Part shown: positions 53,111 through 64,000 of the stretch, one piece after another
Position numbering within the stretch: position 1 is the stretch's first letter
Layout: the number at the start of each line of letters is the position of its first letter
Assembly: GCA_963920635.1 (NCBI GenBank)
Contig: OY987298.1
Coordinates: forward strand, 126,923,735 to 126,987,734
Length of the DNA: 64,000 nt
From: Pseudeuparius sepicola
Lineage: Eukaryota > Arthropoda > Insecta > Coleoptera > Anthribidae
Direction of reading: 5' to 3'
Made by a program: the position numbers and the translations under genes
Notes under the pieces: model-generated
Told to the model about the DNA's origin: nothing
What the model saw: the letters and a program-made list of their open reading frames with translations, nothing else
Database searches by the model: none

Positions 53111-54117
53111 CAGTGTGTTCTAGAAAGCCGTGGCAGACATGACTTATGTCTTATTGTATATTGTATATTTTTGGATTATTGAATTCTACGCATTTTTCTG
53201 ATTCGAACGAAGTATATAAGTTATATGTTCGCTCCAACCGTTCGTTCGGAACTGAGCCTTTTTTGTGAGGGATTACTCCTTGGGTCATAGGTTGCCGTGA
53301 AAAACAAATAAATGCCAATTATAGTAGTAATTATTGACAGTTTACAAGTATATCCGCGCTTTGGAAAACAAAAGGGGCTATTTTAAGATTTTAGGGAAAA
53401 TGAAGAAGGAAATTGAGAGAAATGAGAAATTTTAAATAGTAACAGTTACCTAATAAACTTTGTCAGATTTATTCTTTGAAATTTAATTATTATTGAAAAC
53501 AACAATAACATTTAGAAAAAGGATATACGAATTACAAATGCTCCACATGGCCTCCATCTTGCTTAATGCATTTATTGTTATTTGCTACTAACTTTCTGTT
53601 TACTGAGTCAACGATAAAATTGCTGTGGTGGATTTCTTCCCGAATTATACCTTTCAGTGTTTCTACATTTTCCGTTCTGTCAAAATATATTTTGTTTTTA
53701 AATACCTAACCCCACAAAAAATATATAAATATCCTTTTTCTAAATGTTATTGTAGTTTACAATAAAAATTAAATTTCAAACAATAAATCTGACCAAGTTT
53801 ATTAACTACGTTACTATTTAAAATTTCTCATTTCATTTCTCTCAATTTTCTTCTTCATTTTTCCCTAAAATCTTAAAATAGCCCATTTTGTTTTCCAAAG
53901 CGCGAATATACTTGTAAACTGTCAATAATTATTACTTTAATTTGGCATTTGTCTTTCATGGCAACCTATGACCAAAGGAGTAATCCCTCACAAAAAAGGC
54001 TCAGTTCCGAACGGTTGGAGCGAACATATAACTTGCCTATATACTTCCAAAAATATGCGAGGTGTTCCATTTAAAAAAACATAAGTTATGTGTGCCACGG
54101 CTTTGTAGAACACACTG
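53111..54117. mobile_element. Mariner-derived foldback element
   Basis: Ends cagtgtgttctagaaagccgtggc are inverted, TA on each side. Arms of about 410 bp are inverted copies ('ctcagttccgaacg..' near 54000 with its complement near 53245). Similarity extends beyond the TA on both sides ('gacgctattattagacctta' near 53090 against 54121-54140), so it may sit inside an older inverted repeat. The centre is a transposase remnant. Confidence 0.75.
53532..53720 (-). pseudogene. Mariner transposase C-terminal remnant
   Basis: Minus-strand reading gives FLWG, an in-frame TAG, then VFKNKIYFDRTENVETLKGI and, at the end, NKCIKQDGGHVEHL before TAA 53532-53534. This is the C-terminal segment of a mariner-like transposase of the same broad group as the one at 20521. 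Only the tail remains. Confidence 0.7.
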
Positions 54118-54492
54118 TATAAGGTCCAATAGCGCTACAAAAAAACTTTGTATTAGTATCTAAAACTTTTGTAAAAAACTTTTTTCTAACCTCAAAAACT
54201 AACAAGTTAAGGGGGGTGTCAATTTATAATGAGCATTATAATGTACAAAGTGTGGCAATACAACAAAGTTTTACATTAACAGTTGTTATCAGGGGTGGCG
54301 AATTGCACTCAATAGACTGTAGTACAGTGGCGGCTCGTGGGTTAATGCACGGGGGGGGGGGCTACGTTTTGAAAAGAAAACACTCGTGCGTCACTTAAAA
54401 AATAGGGGGTACCGAGGTGGAGGTGGGTACCTACTTTCGGCATGGGCTTTTTAATTGTTTCTTATTAGTAGAAATCACTTATTTTTGCATAA

Positions 54493-55374
54493 TTAATATA
54501 AAAAGTAAAAAAGTGCATAAAACAATAATTCCCGTTTTTCAAAGAAAAAGTTAATAACGCAAAATCCGTAATTCCTACTAAAAGAATCTCTAAGCCGAAG
54601 TAGGTAGGAAATGTCGGTTGTTTCATCACACTGTATCTGTATGGCCAAAAAGTCTGTTTTATTTATTTGCTCTAGAATTTCTTGGAGACAAACTCCCAGC
54701 GTGCTTTTCAAAATTTCATTTTGTACCGTTTTTGATGTACCCTTGAATACTGTAGAACTTTCTAAATGTTCTTTCATAATATAATCTAACTCGGATGTAA
54801 AATAGATTAATTCTCGAAAAATCCCACGATTTTGAGAGTCTTTTTTTTCATCGTGCCCTCGCAACGCTAATTCTAGTTTGCTACAAAATTTTGTGCAGTT
54901 TATTATTCTTTTTAAAATATATCTATTTTTATCCACGGTTTCGTTATGTTTAATAATGTTTTGCCGGTACTTGGAATCTAACTAAGCGGCAATATATTAA
55001 TAACCTTGCCTAAAAATGCTAGTTCTGTAGAACAATAATTCATGTGCCCAATAGAAAGCTCGTGTTTTTTTATTTTTTGATTTAAATGTTTTAAATCTTT
55101 GAATCCTATTCTAATCCATGTCTTATCCATTCCCATTCCTTCTTTATAAGTAGGAAAAACAAAACAGTGCATTTAATTTGTCGCATCCAGATATCCACTT
55201 GTTCTTGTCGTACGTACTTCTAGAAAAGTGTCGCGTATAATTGCCGTTTGCATGTTTATCCGGCTGAGTTAATTGTAAATCTAGAGTTGGTCTGCCAAGA
55301 GTTTTTATTTCAACTTTTTCAGACAATGAAAGTCTTAAAAAGTTTCCTTCCAAAATGTCCGGTACGCTATTCAT
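54493..55374 (-). pseudogene. hAT transposase (ZMYM1-like), N-terminal part only
   Basis: Starts at ATG 55374 and runs in three pieces with frame changes near 55150 and 54950. Phrases include KWISGCDKLNALFCF (TTF/BED-like zinc region), GFKDLKHLNQKIKKHE, DKNRYILKRIINCTKFC, LELALRGHDEKKDS, STVFKGTSKTVQNEIL and IQIQCDETTDIS, the last holding the first catalytic aspartate of hAT enzymes. The C-terminal half, with the rest of the catalytic triad and the dimerisation domain, is missing. The frame then runs to a stop at 54493 in unrelated sequence. Confidence 0.8.
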
Positions 55375-55482
55375 TCATGTTTATACAATAGAATACAAGA
55401 ACGAGAACACGAGGTCGCGAGGTATGCCCGCGGAGTCTGGAGGCGGCCAACGCTGACTCATTCTCTAGAGCAGCCCGCGGTC

Positions 55483-55744
55483 ACAGAATAAATAGCTTCA
55501 CAACAGAAGCGTCCATAAAGACATGTGTCAAAAATAAGCGAGCCTCCATTTCAATTTACAGAAAAATAACCAATAACTTATACATAAATTTTGTCCTAAT
55601 ACAATATCTTTGCAATGTGGATTAATGTAAAATCAAATAAAATGCACAATGTTTATCCCTTTAGAATATATTTCGCGTCAAAGCGAGCATCTTTTTGACA
55701 TATGTCTTTATGGACGCGTCTGTTGTGAAGCTATTTATTCTGTG
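55483..55744. mobile_element. hAT-type MITE nested in the hAT element
   Basis: Long inverted ends (acagaataaatagcttcacaacag.. with complement at the right) flank a 150-bp centre. The 8-bp duplication CCGCGGTC is present at 55475-55482 and 55745-55752. No coding region. Confidence 0.85.
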
Positions 55745-56105
55745 CCGCGGTCGACTGAAAGGGCGACGGGTTTTATCGCCGCCAAATAGCTAGCGCGGTA
55801 GCATCAACTCAGCGCCACTAACGGTGTAGCGGCCGAAACAGAACTACGCCCGGGCGGTGTACAATCGCGGCTAGTCAGGAGGTTAGCCGCAACGCCTGTG
55901 CCCGCCTGTACAGGGCAGTACTGGCGTTGCGCTAAATTTATAAAGATTAGTAAATATAATAGTATAAATAGCGGGGAAGGAACAACGAACAGCAACAAAG
56001 AAGCAAAATAAAGAATATAGCAGTCGCGGAACTATTTTTTTTTTCCCATTTTCTACTGGGAGGCTGTAGCCCCATAGCTATGGACGAGCCGTCACTGCTG
56101 TAGTA

Positions 56106-56860
56106 TAAAACATAACCGGTCCATACAATAACATTAGAAACTAGGCCAAACCTCGATATGCTGGGACGTCAGTCGCCGGGACATCTGTCCACTGCCATGA
56201 ATTATTTATTACATTTACATTCGCCGGTGGAAATCCATTGCCGACAATTTATCTGGCCGGTGTATTTGGATTGGCCCAGATACGATGCGGCCAAACACTT
56301 GGGGGAGCAGAACTCGGCTTATTGCCCGCCGTGGATCGAACATATCCAATTAATTCCGGCGCACGAAACGAAACAACTCCACATACCCGAATAATATCCC
56401 CCCCAGTCGCGTATGATTGATAATGTTGCTTCAATTAAGCCTCGCGGGCATATGAACGAGTTTGAATGTTTCGATAACTTTTGGCTTAATAAATATTGGC
56501 GTTAGGATTCTGTCAGTGAATATACAGCGTTTGTTTCTTTAAAGGCCGTGCTTCCGCTGCCGGATTCCGTCAATGGCATCCAAAAAATACACTGTGAAAT
56601 CTGGTCACACTGTAAGTAATGAAGAAGGCTCATTTGGAAAACATTATATTATTGTTGAACCCTTGTTTAACATATGCTACACCCTATGTTTTATGAGATT
56701 AATATCAGGATTAATGTGCTATAAAAGCGGCAACGTCCACATCCTTCCTCCCAAATTTATACAGGGAGTTACAAATGAAGTAGGTCTATCCCCTGAATAT
56801 ATAGAGATATCTACTTTAGTCTCTAAAATAATGTGAGCTTTCTATGCCATTTTTCATTTA
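56106..56860. other. Unassigned DNA with two unexplained open frames
   Basis: 56158-56394 (78 codons, ATG) is less AT-rich than its surroundings and overlaps other open frames. 56573-56836 (87 codons, ATG) reads MASKKYTVKSGHTVSNEEG. Neither has a motif I recognise. They could be exon fragments or chance open frames; I do not call them genes. Confidence 0.35.
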
Positions 56861-57867
56861 GACCGGGCACACGGAATAGAAGGCGTGCAACACTTCCCTC
56901 CTCTCCGCTGAAAGGTCACACTGTTCATGCCAAATGCCTCGTTCACGCTCTCTGTTCTCAGTCGAGGCGCACCGAGGCACGCGGCTTTACGGCACGATGT
57001 TCGTGCATATAGGTAAAGCTACAAATCCTCATATTGAGTTATCCTTTCTTATAGATATAGCGTTTAGGGCAATTCAGGTATGCAGGCCGTATATCATCAT
57101 TTAATTGAAAAAAAACAGGGGTAGTACGTAATTACACATGTGTTAAACTACTGGAAATTTGTCACAAAATTCCGCAAAATATGGCGTTTTTAACAGAAGG
57201 AAATAATTGTTCTTGCGATGTATCCTATCATCAGTTAATTGTAAAATGTTTGGCTACACTGACAAACATATATCCTGATAATTATCGAAAGATTCAAAAT
57301 GATAGAATAATGACGCAAAAGGCTGAAAGAAAAACTAAAGAAATTAGCGAGTAAGTGATATTTCTTATTTTCATTCATTATATTACATTTATTTATCACA
57401 TATATTGTCACTTAACTGCTTCTTCATTATCATTAATAAAATGATAAATGTTCATAATGTTGCTTGCTGCGCCAAGTTTTTATGCTGTTTTCATTTCTTT
57501 AAAATTTCATTACTATCTCACTAGAATACCTACAACTTTTTAATCCAATTTTATCGTTGTAATCTGCTGTAATCTGCTCTATAAAATGATAATGGAGTGA
57601 TAGAGAAACGATAATGAGTGCTGATTGAGTTTATTATGTTTATTATTACGAACTTACCGAATTGCTTAGAATTACTTATTTTCTGTTGTGCCTAAAATTT
57701 TTCGGTTTCTTATGGTATAATATGTTAATATATAATCTGGAAAAGAACAAAATTGGCTCTAAAACTCCCCAAAATACCGCAATGCATAAAATATCTTAGT
57801 TAGAATCGTCCTGAGTATGTGACGTCATCGATCGGGTCTGCAGACCTTGTATCCCCCGTGTGCCTCG
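56861..57867. mobile_element. Probable PIF/Harbinger-type non-autonomous element
   Basis: Left end GACCGGGCACACGG and right end ccCCGTGTGCCTCG are inverted; TTTA (containing TTA) flanks both sides, fitting the 3-bp TWA duplication of PIF/Harbinger elements. Only the outer 20 bp or so are symmetrical. It contains one small open frame (57181-57354). Confidence 0.5.
57181..57354 (+). CDS. Small open frame with a possible splice donor
   Basis: 57 residues from ATG 57181 (MAFLTEGNNCSCDVSYHQ..), charged C-terminus, ending at TAA 57352-57354. A strong donor-like GTAAGT overlaps the end (57351-57356), so it could be a first coding exon of an element-encoded protein. No family is recognised. Confidence 0.3.
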   Translation: MAFLTEGNNCSCDVSYHQLIVKCLATLTNIYPDNYRKIQNDRIMTQKAERKTKEISE

Positions 57868-60646
57868 TTTAGACGCTTCTACCTCAAAATACAGAGAAAC
57901 GAATTTCATATAACTTCGGTGTTTTTTTTAAGATGTTATGATGATGTTATTTGAATATTATTATTTATTAGATTTTTTGTTTATTTTTTTTTATTTTTGT
58001 TATTTTTTTCATTAGTTCTATTTTTTTTGTGTTTTTTTAAATAGCTAGCTCAAATTTCAGTTTCTTCTAAACATAACTTTGTTAATATTTGCCTAACCTA
58101 ATTTGCCTACGTCGTAAAAAGCTGGGGGGACAATGTTTCCAAAACCCTTCAAAATCCATCAATTTATCATTTTAGGTTATGGAAATTACGAGAGTGTGTT
58201 TATAGAGAATGAATGCGATACAAAATTTGAGCTCGATATCTCAAAAAACACGATTTTTTTAAAGGGCCAATAATTATTATAGAGTTAAGAAAAGTCTGAA
58301 TAAATAGGTAGCTAAATAAGTTCCAACATCTCATGTACAAATCCTAAATCAAAATTTTACAAGAAAATAAGAAATTACACTAAATTAATTCTGATTTTAA
58401 TGAATTATTCGTTTAAATCATAGACGTATGTACGCAGCAAAAGTAGTTCCGTTCCTTCTTTGAATTCTTTGAACAAAAATCCCATAAAAAATTTGTTTAT
58501 ATAAGAATAAATACATTCCAAATTCAGCTAAATATTATAAAAAAAACAAGTGAGTTATTAATAAAATTGCTGGTTTAACTAATTTTAACACCCTATATTT
58601 TGACGAGGAGTCGTCTAAACAAAAAATAGAATGGGAAAACGCATTGTGAAGTTACAAAAACTATTAAAAACTACTTGTAATTCTGATACGCCTAGGAATA
58701 TTTTGTAGGTACTTGATTACCCTTCACAACAATCTGAACTCGTTGCCATGGTTGCCAACCTGTATTGTATTGTAACCTTCCTACTAGGCTTTGCTACTTC
58801 GCCTTAGCCCAAAGCTTTGGCTATTGCACCTTTAAAATCACAAAACAACTGGATAAGGCATTAGGATAGTTGTAAGAACTCTTCAGAAAATTAGTGTATG
58901 CACTGCGAATTTTAAAGTGTGATAACTAAAAAACTGTGGATATTTCGACACTTGTTTACAGCACATAATTTGCTTCATTAGGCTTCGTTGCCATTTGCGT
59001 CTAGGACCTACTTTTTCCCGATAGAACTAGGATAGCATTGCCTCAAGAACTACAGAAAATCTAGGAAACCGTTAGAAATCTCAGTGAGTGTAGGGCAGTT
59101 AGTAAATCTAGAGTGATGAATCTACATTTTACCCAGCACTCTTGGCCATAAGCGATGTTTTTCTAAAGACATGTTGCCACCGCGAATCGAACCAAGATCG
59201 ATCGAAGGCATAAAACACGCAGTCTAGAGTTCGTGACGCTACTAACGTCGCCAACATGGCCCCATTTATTCATTCACATTTTTCCGCCTTATTTAAGCAA
59301 AAAAAGCTAGGACCTGTCAATTCAAATATTAATTGCTTACGGCTTGCCTTGGAGCTGCCAGTTAGTTCCACGAGGGTGCCTATATTTTGGATTATTTAGT
59401 GTTAGTTATTTTCTAGCCTAGAAAAAATTTTACTACGTGGAAGAATGTATTTAGGGCACTTTCATCATAGTCTTCTTTCCGCCAAATACGTTTTCCCAGC
59501 CTCTTCAAACACTAGCAATATATATCAATTTTATCATTGTGCTTAAAATTTTTTAGCTTACTTTCTTATTTTTGCTATTTTTAAACAATACTCACACGGA
59601 GTAATAGAGATGTATTAATAAAAATAAGCCACTAAACCACTGACAGCTCGAAGACAAACAGGAGACGACACTTTTCCTGGCCATTTTTAACACGCCTTTA
59701 TTGTATTCAATCTAAACGCAGAAAATGTGATAAAATAAGTAGAGAGTTGGCGAAAAGAGTGACACGAATCTGTTTTATTTTGTGTTTTGAAAATAATGGC
59801 GGATATTAGAGCGTCTGTTTGATTTTTGTTTGATTTCTTAGGGTGTAATATAATAAATATGTATAGTTAATAACCTATGGTATAGTTAGTTATTGCAGTT
59901 GGTTTTTCGACGGCTACTTGATTTCGTAAAATATCAACGGCCTACTTATACGGTAAAGTTTATTACTATGTAAAAAAATAATTAATAAAAGCTAGCTTTT
60001 AACTTCTTAATGGTTAGGTAGAGAAAGAAAATTAAGAATAAATACTTATTTAGCAGCCGTCTAAAATGTGAAGCAGGTATGGTTCCGAGAAAAGAAATTA
60101 AAGGCGTCGCGAAGCCTTGCGTTCGCTTAGGGATTTAATAAATTTCTGCTGTATCTTCAAGTGAAGGTTTGCCAAAATAACATACTTTTTACAGAAGGAA
60201 TTTTCCTCCATCAGCCGTTTACGAGAAAATCGCATTTTCGCATTTACATTTAAGTATTATATTTACGTTACTGCCGCTGATCTTCTATGCCACAAATGCG
60301 TCTTCCCAAAACTCTGCGCGAGGAAGACCATTCCCGATAGGCGCGATGCAATTCAACAACCTCCTTGCTGGCTCCCCAGGGACCGCTTGCGCCTTGTCCG
60401 CGGACAATTTGTGTGCCATTTGGTCTGTCCGGCCTTATGGAAATGAACTTTCCGGCATTGCCTGGAACCTGGAACACGGCCAACTTGACTGTAACGACTC
60501 GGCGATAGAAAAGAATGGAGGCGTCCGAGGCTGAGAATTAATGAGGTCCCAAATTACGGGCACCTGAGATTCTCCCAGATATTATACTGCAGCGAATGAA
60601 AAAACATTTTCATTTTATTTTGTGTAGCTTTAGTGCATAAGTTAAC
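57868..60646. other. Mostly non-coding DNA
   Basis: 58980-59270 is a copy of the dispersed repeat at 14120-14440. 60250-60540 is richer in GC and open on both strands (minus 60268-60483, plus 60346-60534); the minus frame reads GNAGKFISIRPDRPNGTQIV but starts without ATG and has no recognised motif. The rest is AT-rich and featureless. Confidence 0.4.
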
Positions 60647-60748
60647 ATAATCGATACACAGAAAGATTTTTAGTACCTGTAATAATTATAAATAATAAAT
60701 GATGTTTAGTGGCATATCAGGTAAAGGATATCAATTGAAAAAAATGCA

Positions 60749-60818
60749 CTCCAGCCGGGACTTGAACCCGAGACTCCTACTGTGGCCGTAGGCACTTTAA
60801 CCAACTAAGCTACCGGAG
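60749..60818 (-). tRNA. tRNA-like sequence 1 (probable pseudogene)
   Basis: Folds as a cloverleaf: acceptor CTCCGG/CTGGAG, D-arm CTTAGTTGGTTAAAG, anticodon stem CCTAC/GTAGG and T-arm around GTTCAAGTC. The A-box (TAGCTTAGTTGG) and a near B-box (GGTTCAAGTCC) are present. The 7-base anticodon loop GGCCACA lacks the invariant U33, so it is probably a tRNA-derived repeat or pseudogene and not a working tRNA. Confidence 0.45.
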
Positions 60819-61159
60819 ATATGGGTTCCATCCGCTAGGTGTTATTTATTCCAATTGATATATAGTTAGTAGCGGTGAGATGTAGAAGACTTCGGCGTCT
60901 TCTACAGCTACTAGAAGGGGTTAGAGGGTGTAGGGAAACCATTCATTATTGTTGGTTATGTAAACTTCCTATTTGTTCTTCCAGCCACAATATTCGACAT
61001 ATAGCGACTTAATGCAAGTATCGAACGTGGAAATTCTAACCTACAATGTCAAAGCCAGAATATGAAACACAGAAAGATTTTTAGTACCTGTAATAATTAT
61101 AAATAATAAATGATGTTTAGTGGCATAGCAGGTAAAGGATATCAATTGAAAAAAATGCA

Positions 61160-61229
61160 CTCCAGCCGGGACTTGAACCCGGGACTCCTACTGTGGCCGT
61201 AGGCACTTTAACCAACTAAGCTACCGGAG
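61160..61229 (-). tRNA. tRNA-like sequence 2 (probable pseudogene)
   Basis: Same as copy 1 except that the T-stem is perfect (CCGGG/CCCGG). The same non-canonical anticodon loop is present. Confidence 0.45.
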
Positions 61230-61264
61230 ATATGGGTTCCATCGGCTAGGTGTTATTTATTCCA

Positions 61265-61309
61265 AGTGCCTACGGCCACAGGAGTCCCGGGTTCAAGTCC
61301 CGGCTGGAG
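61265..61309 (+). pseudogene. tRNA-like fragment 3 (3' half)
   Basis: Begins at the anticodon arm, lacks 'gta' of the anticodon stem (ccacaggagtcc) and retains the T-arm and acceptor 3' strand. It marks the palindrome centre. Confidence 0.6.
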
Positions 61310-61652
61310 TGCATTTTTTTTTCAATTGATATCCTTTACCTGATATGCCACTAAACATCATTTATTATTTATAATTATTACAGGTACTAAAAATCTTTCT
61401 GTGTTTCATATTCTGGCTTTGACATTGTAGGTTAGAATTTCCACGTTCGATACTTGCATTAAGTCGCTATATGTCGAATATTGTGGGTGGAAGAACAAAT
61501 AGGAAGTTTACATAACCAACAATAATGAATGGTTTCCCTACACCCTCTAACCCCTTCTAGTAGCTGTAGAAGACGCCGAAGTCTTCTACATCTCACCGCT
61601 ACTAACTATATATCAATTGGAATAAATAACACCTAGCCGATGGAACCCATAT

Positions 61653-61722
61653 CTCCGGTAGCTTAGTTGGTTAAAGTGCCTACGGCCACAGTAGGAGTCC
61701 CGGGTTCAAGTCCCGGCTAGAG
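61653..61722 (+). tRNA. tRNA-like sequence 4 (probable pseudogene)
   Basis: Plus-strand copy, full length; the acceptor 3' strand has one change (ctagag for ctggag). Same anticodon loop as copies 1 and 2. Confidence 0.45.
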
Positions 61723-61798
61723 TGCATTTTTTTCAATTAATTGATATCCTTTACCTGATATGCCACTAAACATCAATTATTATTTATAATCGATACAC

Positions 61799-64000
61799 TT
61801 TATTTATTAGGTATATTATCCGAAATTACAGGGTAGGACAGATGTATCTACTCATTATTTTTTTGAAAGATCATTATTTATAAATACATAAAAATTACTC
61901 CTGTTCGATATCCTTAATGTGGAAAAAATCGGGAAAATGGTAAAGTGAGATACTCCACATTCACAAGATCTGAAAATCGTGGGTAGGTAGGTACCATGTA
62001 AAATTACATTTTACCAAATTTTAATTTTCACTGTTGTTCTTATTGCTGAAACATTGCATAGACGTAAATAGGTCGTATTTTTAGGGGGGCTCAAGATTTT
62101 GCGGGGCCGGGTGCCGCATGAAGATGCGGGGCCCCCACAAGGAATTATTTAATCCATTAAGAAGAAGAAGTCGGTACGCTACTTACAAAGGTATATTTTT
62201 TACATGTCATTCTGTAAAATGGTAGGCCGGGACTAACGAGTTTGGATCACTTCTGTGACGTATATAGGAATTAATTTCAAGTGGTGGAGGGACAATTTTT
62301 TTGTCCTTTTTTTAAACAAGGGCATTTAAAATAATTGTAAAAAATGCGCTGCAGGCGAAATTTTTAAAAAATTTGAAGAAAAATTACATAAAATTAGTCT
62401 TTGGAAATCCCAATATCTTCAAATTTACAAGTGAATATTTTCAAATTCCGAAATGGGTTCGGTCCCGCCCTTCTAAATACGTTACTGATTGGATCACCCT
62501 GTACCACCCTTGAAGTGCCATACCCAAAAACGTTAATTTTAAGGCTTCAAAAAATAATGTAGAGGTCTATCTACTGGTAATTTTGAATCATCTTTAATTC
62601 ATTTAAGAAAAAACATTATGAAAAAGTAGAGGTTTCCGAGTAGAAACCAGCGAAAAAATGTTGGGAATGTCTGCTGTTTTGTGATGCAAGATTATTTACA
62701 TAGTACCTATTATAACGAAACAACAATACACTGGATGAATAACAAAATAAAAGTCTGGAGTCTGGCACAGCAAAAGTATATTCTTCGACGCCCGTCTCGT
62801 CTCTCTTTCCCTCGGCAGCAGGCACGGTGTGTTCGCTCTCGCTTGATTCCGCAAGAGCAAGCGATTCGTCGAAACTGGTGAATTTAAAAAGGCGCGTGCG
62901 GTGTTCGCCGTGTTGCGTAACGTTGCGTTGTCAGAATGTTATTAGATCTATTCTGTTTACGAGAAGCATATCTAACATTGTAATAATAATTGTTAGTTTA
63001 ATAATTACGTTTTTGTGTACCTACTTAAAATCTTCTTTAAAAAAATTAATAATAATAATAATAATAATATTGCCTATCTTTTATACTTATAACAACTTTG
63101 GAATCGCACAAAAAATTACTGGAAAATACCTTTCGAATCACACTCTGGAATTTTGAGACTAAAACGACATTTCTACCCGTCGTTCTTATTATTATGTATA
63201 TGCCAAATGGAGTTCACGAGGGAAGAACGATTTTTATTATTGTTTTGACGACAAAAACAAATTCTTAAAAAAATCTTCTTGCCGAGGAAATAACATTTCC
63301 AATCAATACAAATGAAATATCAATTTGTACGATTGACGAGGCAAATAAACCACGTGAGTTATAAAAAGGAAGTTCAGTGCCGAGGGACACATTATATATA
63401 TATTTTTTAAATCGGAAAAAAAGAAGTAATAATAAAAAAATAACTAAAAAAGTCACGAATCCATGAGACGACCGCGCACCGTTTCCTTCCTTCCATTGTC
63501 GCTCTATCTAGATCGAGCACGATGCTGCACAGCGCATATATGTCAGCAATGCTTCTATGGCGGCTCTCTTTTACTCAATAGCTGAGTTCGGAAATGGTGC
63601 TCTGTTCGCTCTTTTTGCTCCAACAACAATAAATTGCCATAGAAACCATTGTTGTCGGAGCAAAAAGAGCGAATGGAGGACTAATGCCGAACTCAGCTTA
63701 TATAGCAAATATTTTTGTTGTTCATAACGACCAAAATACCTACAGTGTGTCCCTTGTTTCTTATTTTTGCTTTTTCCAGAAAAAGGCATCCTTGATAAAA
63801 AGTTTTGTTTGTCCTGCGAAGTCCTAAGACATTGTTAGAACATCGCTACAATATACGGTTCGCCTCAAAAGTTAGGAAACGGAAAATTGCATCAAGAGAA
63901 AAGCATCCTTGTTTTCAATATTTCGAAAGACATTATTAATGATACTTAAGTTGTTTAGAACAAAAAGTTATATCAGAATACCACATTTCATGATTGTTCA
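61799..64000. other. Non-coding DNA with small repeats
   Basis: 62090-62140 is a GC-rich patch (gcggggccgggtgccg). 63050-63068 is an (AAT)n run. No open frame with motif. The only structured item is the hairpin at 63580-63697. Confidence 0.45.
63580..63697. repeat. 118-bp hairpin, probable small foldback
   Basis: gctgagttcgg..gttcgctctttttgctccaacaacaat at the left is inverted at the right (attgttgtcggagcaaaaagagcgaa..ccgaactcagc), with a 15-bp loop. Confidence 0.75.

Larger units (their letters stand above)
54325..56097 (-). mobile_element. hAT transposon, internally deleted
   Basis: Ends CAGTGGCGGCTCGTG and ..GACGAGCCGTCACTG are short inverted repeats. The 8-bp target duplication is perfect: CTGTAGTA at 54317-54324 and 56098-56105. 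It encodes the front part of a hAT transposase on the minus strand and contains a second, nested MITE (55483-55744). Confidence 0.9.
60660..61785. repeat. 1.1-kb palindrome carrying four tRNA-like sequences
   Basis: Left arm 60660-61262 and right arm 61265-61785 are near-perfect reverse complements of one another, apart from a missing half unit in the right arm. Each arm is unit-spacer-unit, where the unit is 'agaaagatttttagtacc' plus a tRNA-like sequence. Identical 13-bp sequences (ataatcgatacac) sit at 60647-60659 and 61786-61798. Confidence 0.85.

Noticed and set aside
60268..60534. Possible host exon on the minus strand
   Set aside because: Open on both strands, no ATG, no recognised family; not enough to call a gene.
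1..64000. CRISPR arrays, bacterial operons, rRNA
   Set aside because: No regularly spaced repeats or rRNA-like stretches were seen, and the genome type is eukaryotic.

Overview
The window looks like nuclear DNA of an arthropod, most likely an insect. It is AT-rich, packed with DNA transposons and scattered with short TAGGTA/TACCTA words common in several insect genomes. I cannot name the species or order. I found no convincing host protein gene; almost every coding signal belongs to a mobile element.

Layout. 1-4700: anonymous repeats with a large inverted repeat (1640-4045). 4752-10993: a complete but mutated BEL/Pao LTR retrotransposon with 317-bp LTRs and a perfect 5-bp target duplication (CCCTG). 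10994-31925: DNA transposons and foldback elements, many with checkable ends. These include a decayed mariner (12521-13506), TA-flanked MITEs (15704-16064, 25001-25489), a hAT-type MITE with 8-bp duplication (18131-18750), a nearly intact rosa-like mariner (19799-22102), a broken Tc1-like element (22865-24669) and a foldback with a captured transposase helix-turn-helix (25562-26594).

32235-51008: an 18.8-kb Polinton/Maverick, the centre of interest. Long terminal inverted repeats each carry a copy of one small gene. Inside are a retroviral-type integrase with chromodomain, a protein-primed DNA polymerase B, a truncated packaging ATPase, and a minus-strand virion block: phospholipase A2-like protein, pX/pVI-like protein, adenain-type protease, penton-like minor capsid protein, small basic ORF, double-jelly-roll major capsid protein and two further proteins. 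The PLA2, pX-like and protease frames lie in successive -1 frames, and each junction carries a canonical slippery heptamer (A AAA AAA, then A AAA AAC). They may form a frameshift-fused polyprotein, or they may be indel-damaged. A separate minus-strand gene has two in-phase introns and duplicated exon modules. The copy is damaged: the ATPase is deleted, the protease stops just before its catalytic cysteine, and a zinc-binding gene has an internal stop.

51009-64000: minisatellite-like repeats, a mariner-derived foldback (53111-54117), a hAT element with 8-bp duplication CTGTAGTA and a second hAT-like MITE nested in it (54325-56097), a probable PIF/Harbinger-type element (56861-57867), and a 1.1-kb palindrome carrying four tRNA-like sequences (60660-61785). 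Functions come from motifs read by eye; no database search was run.
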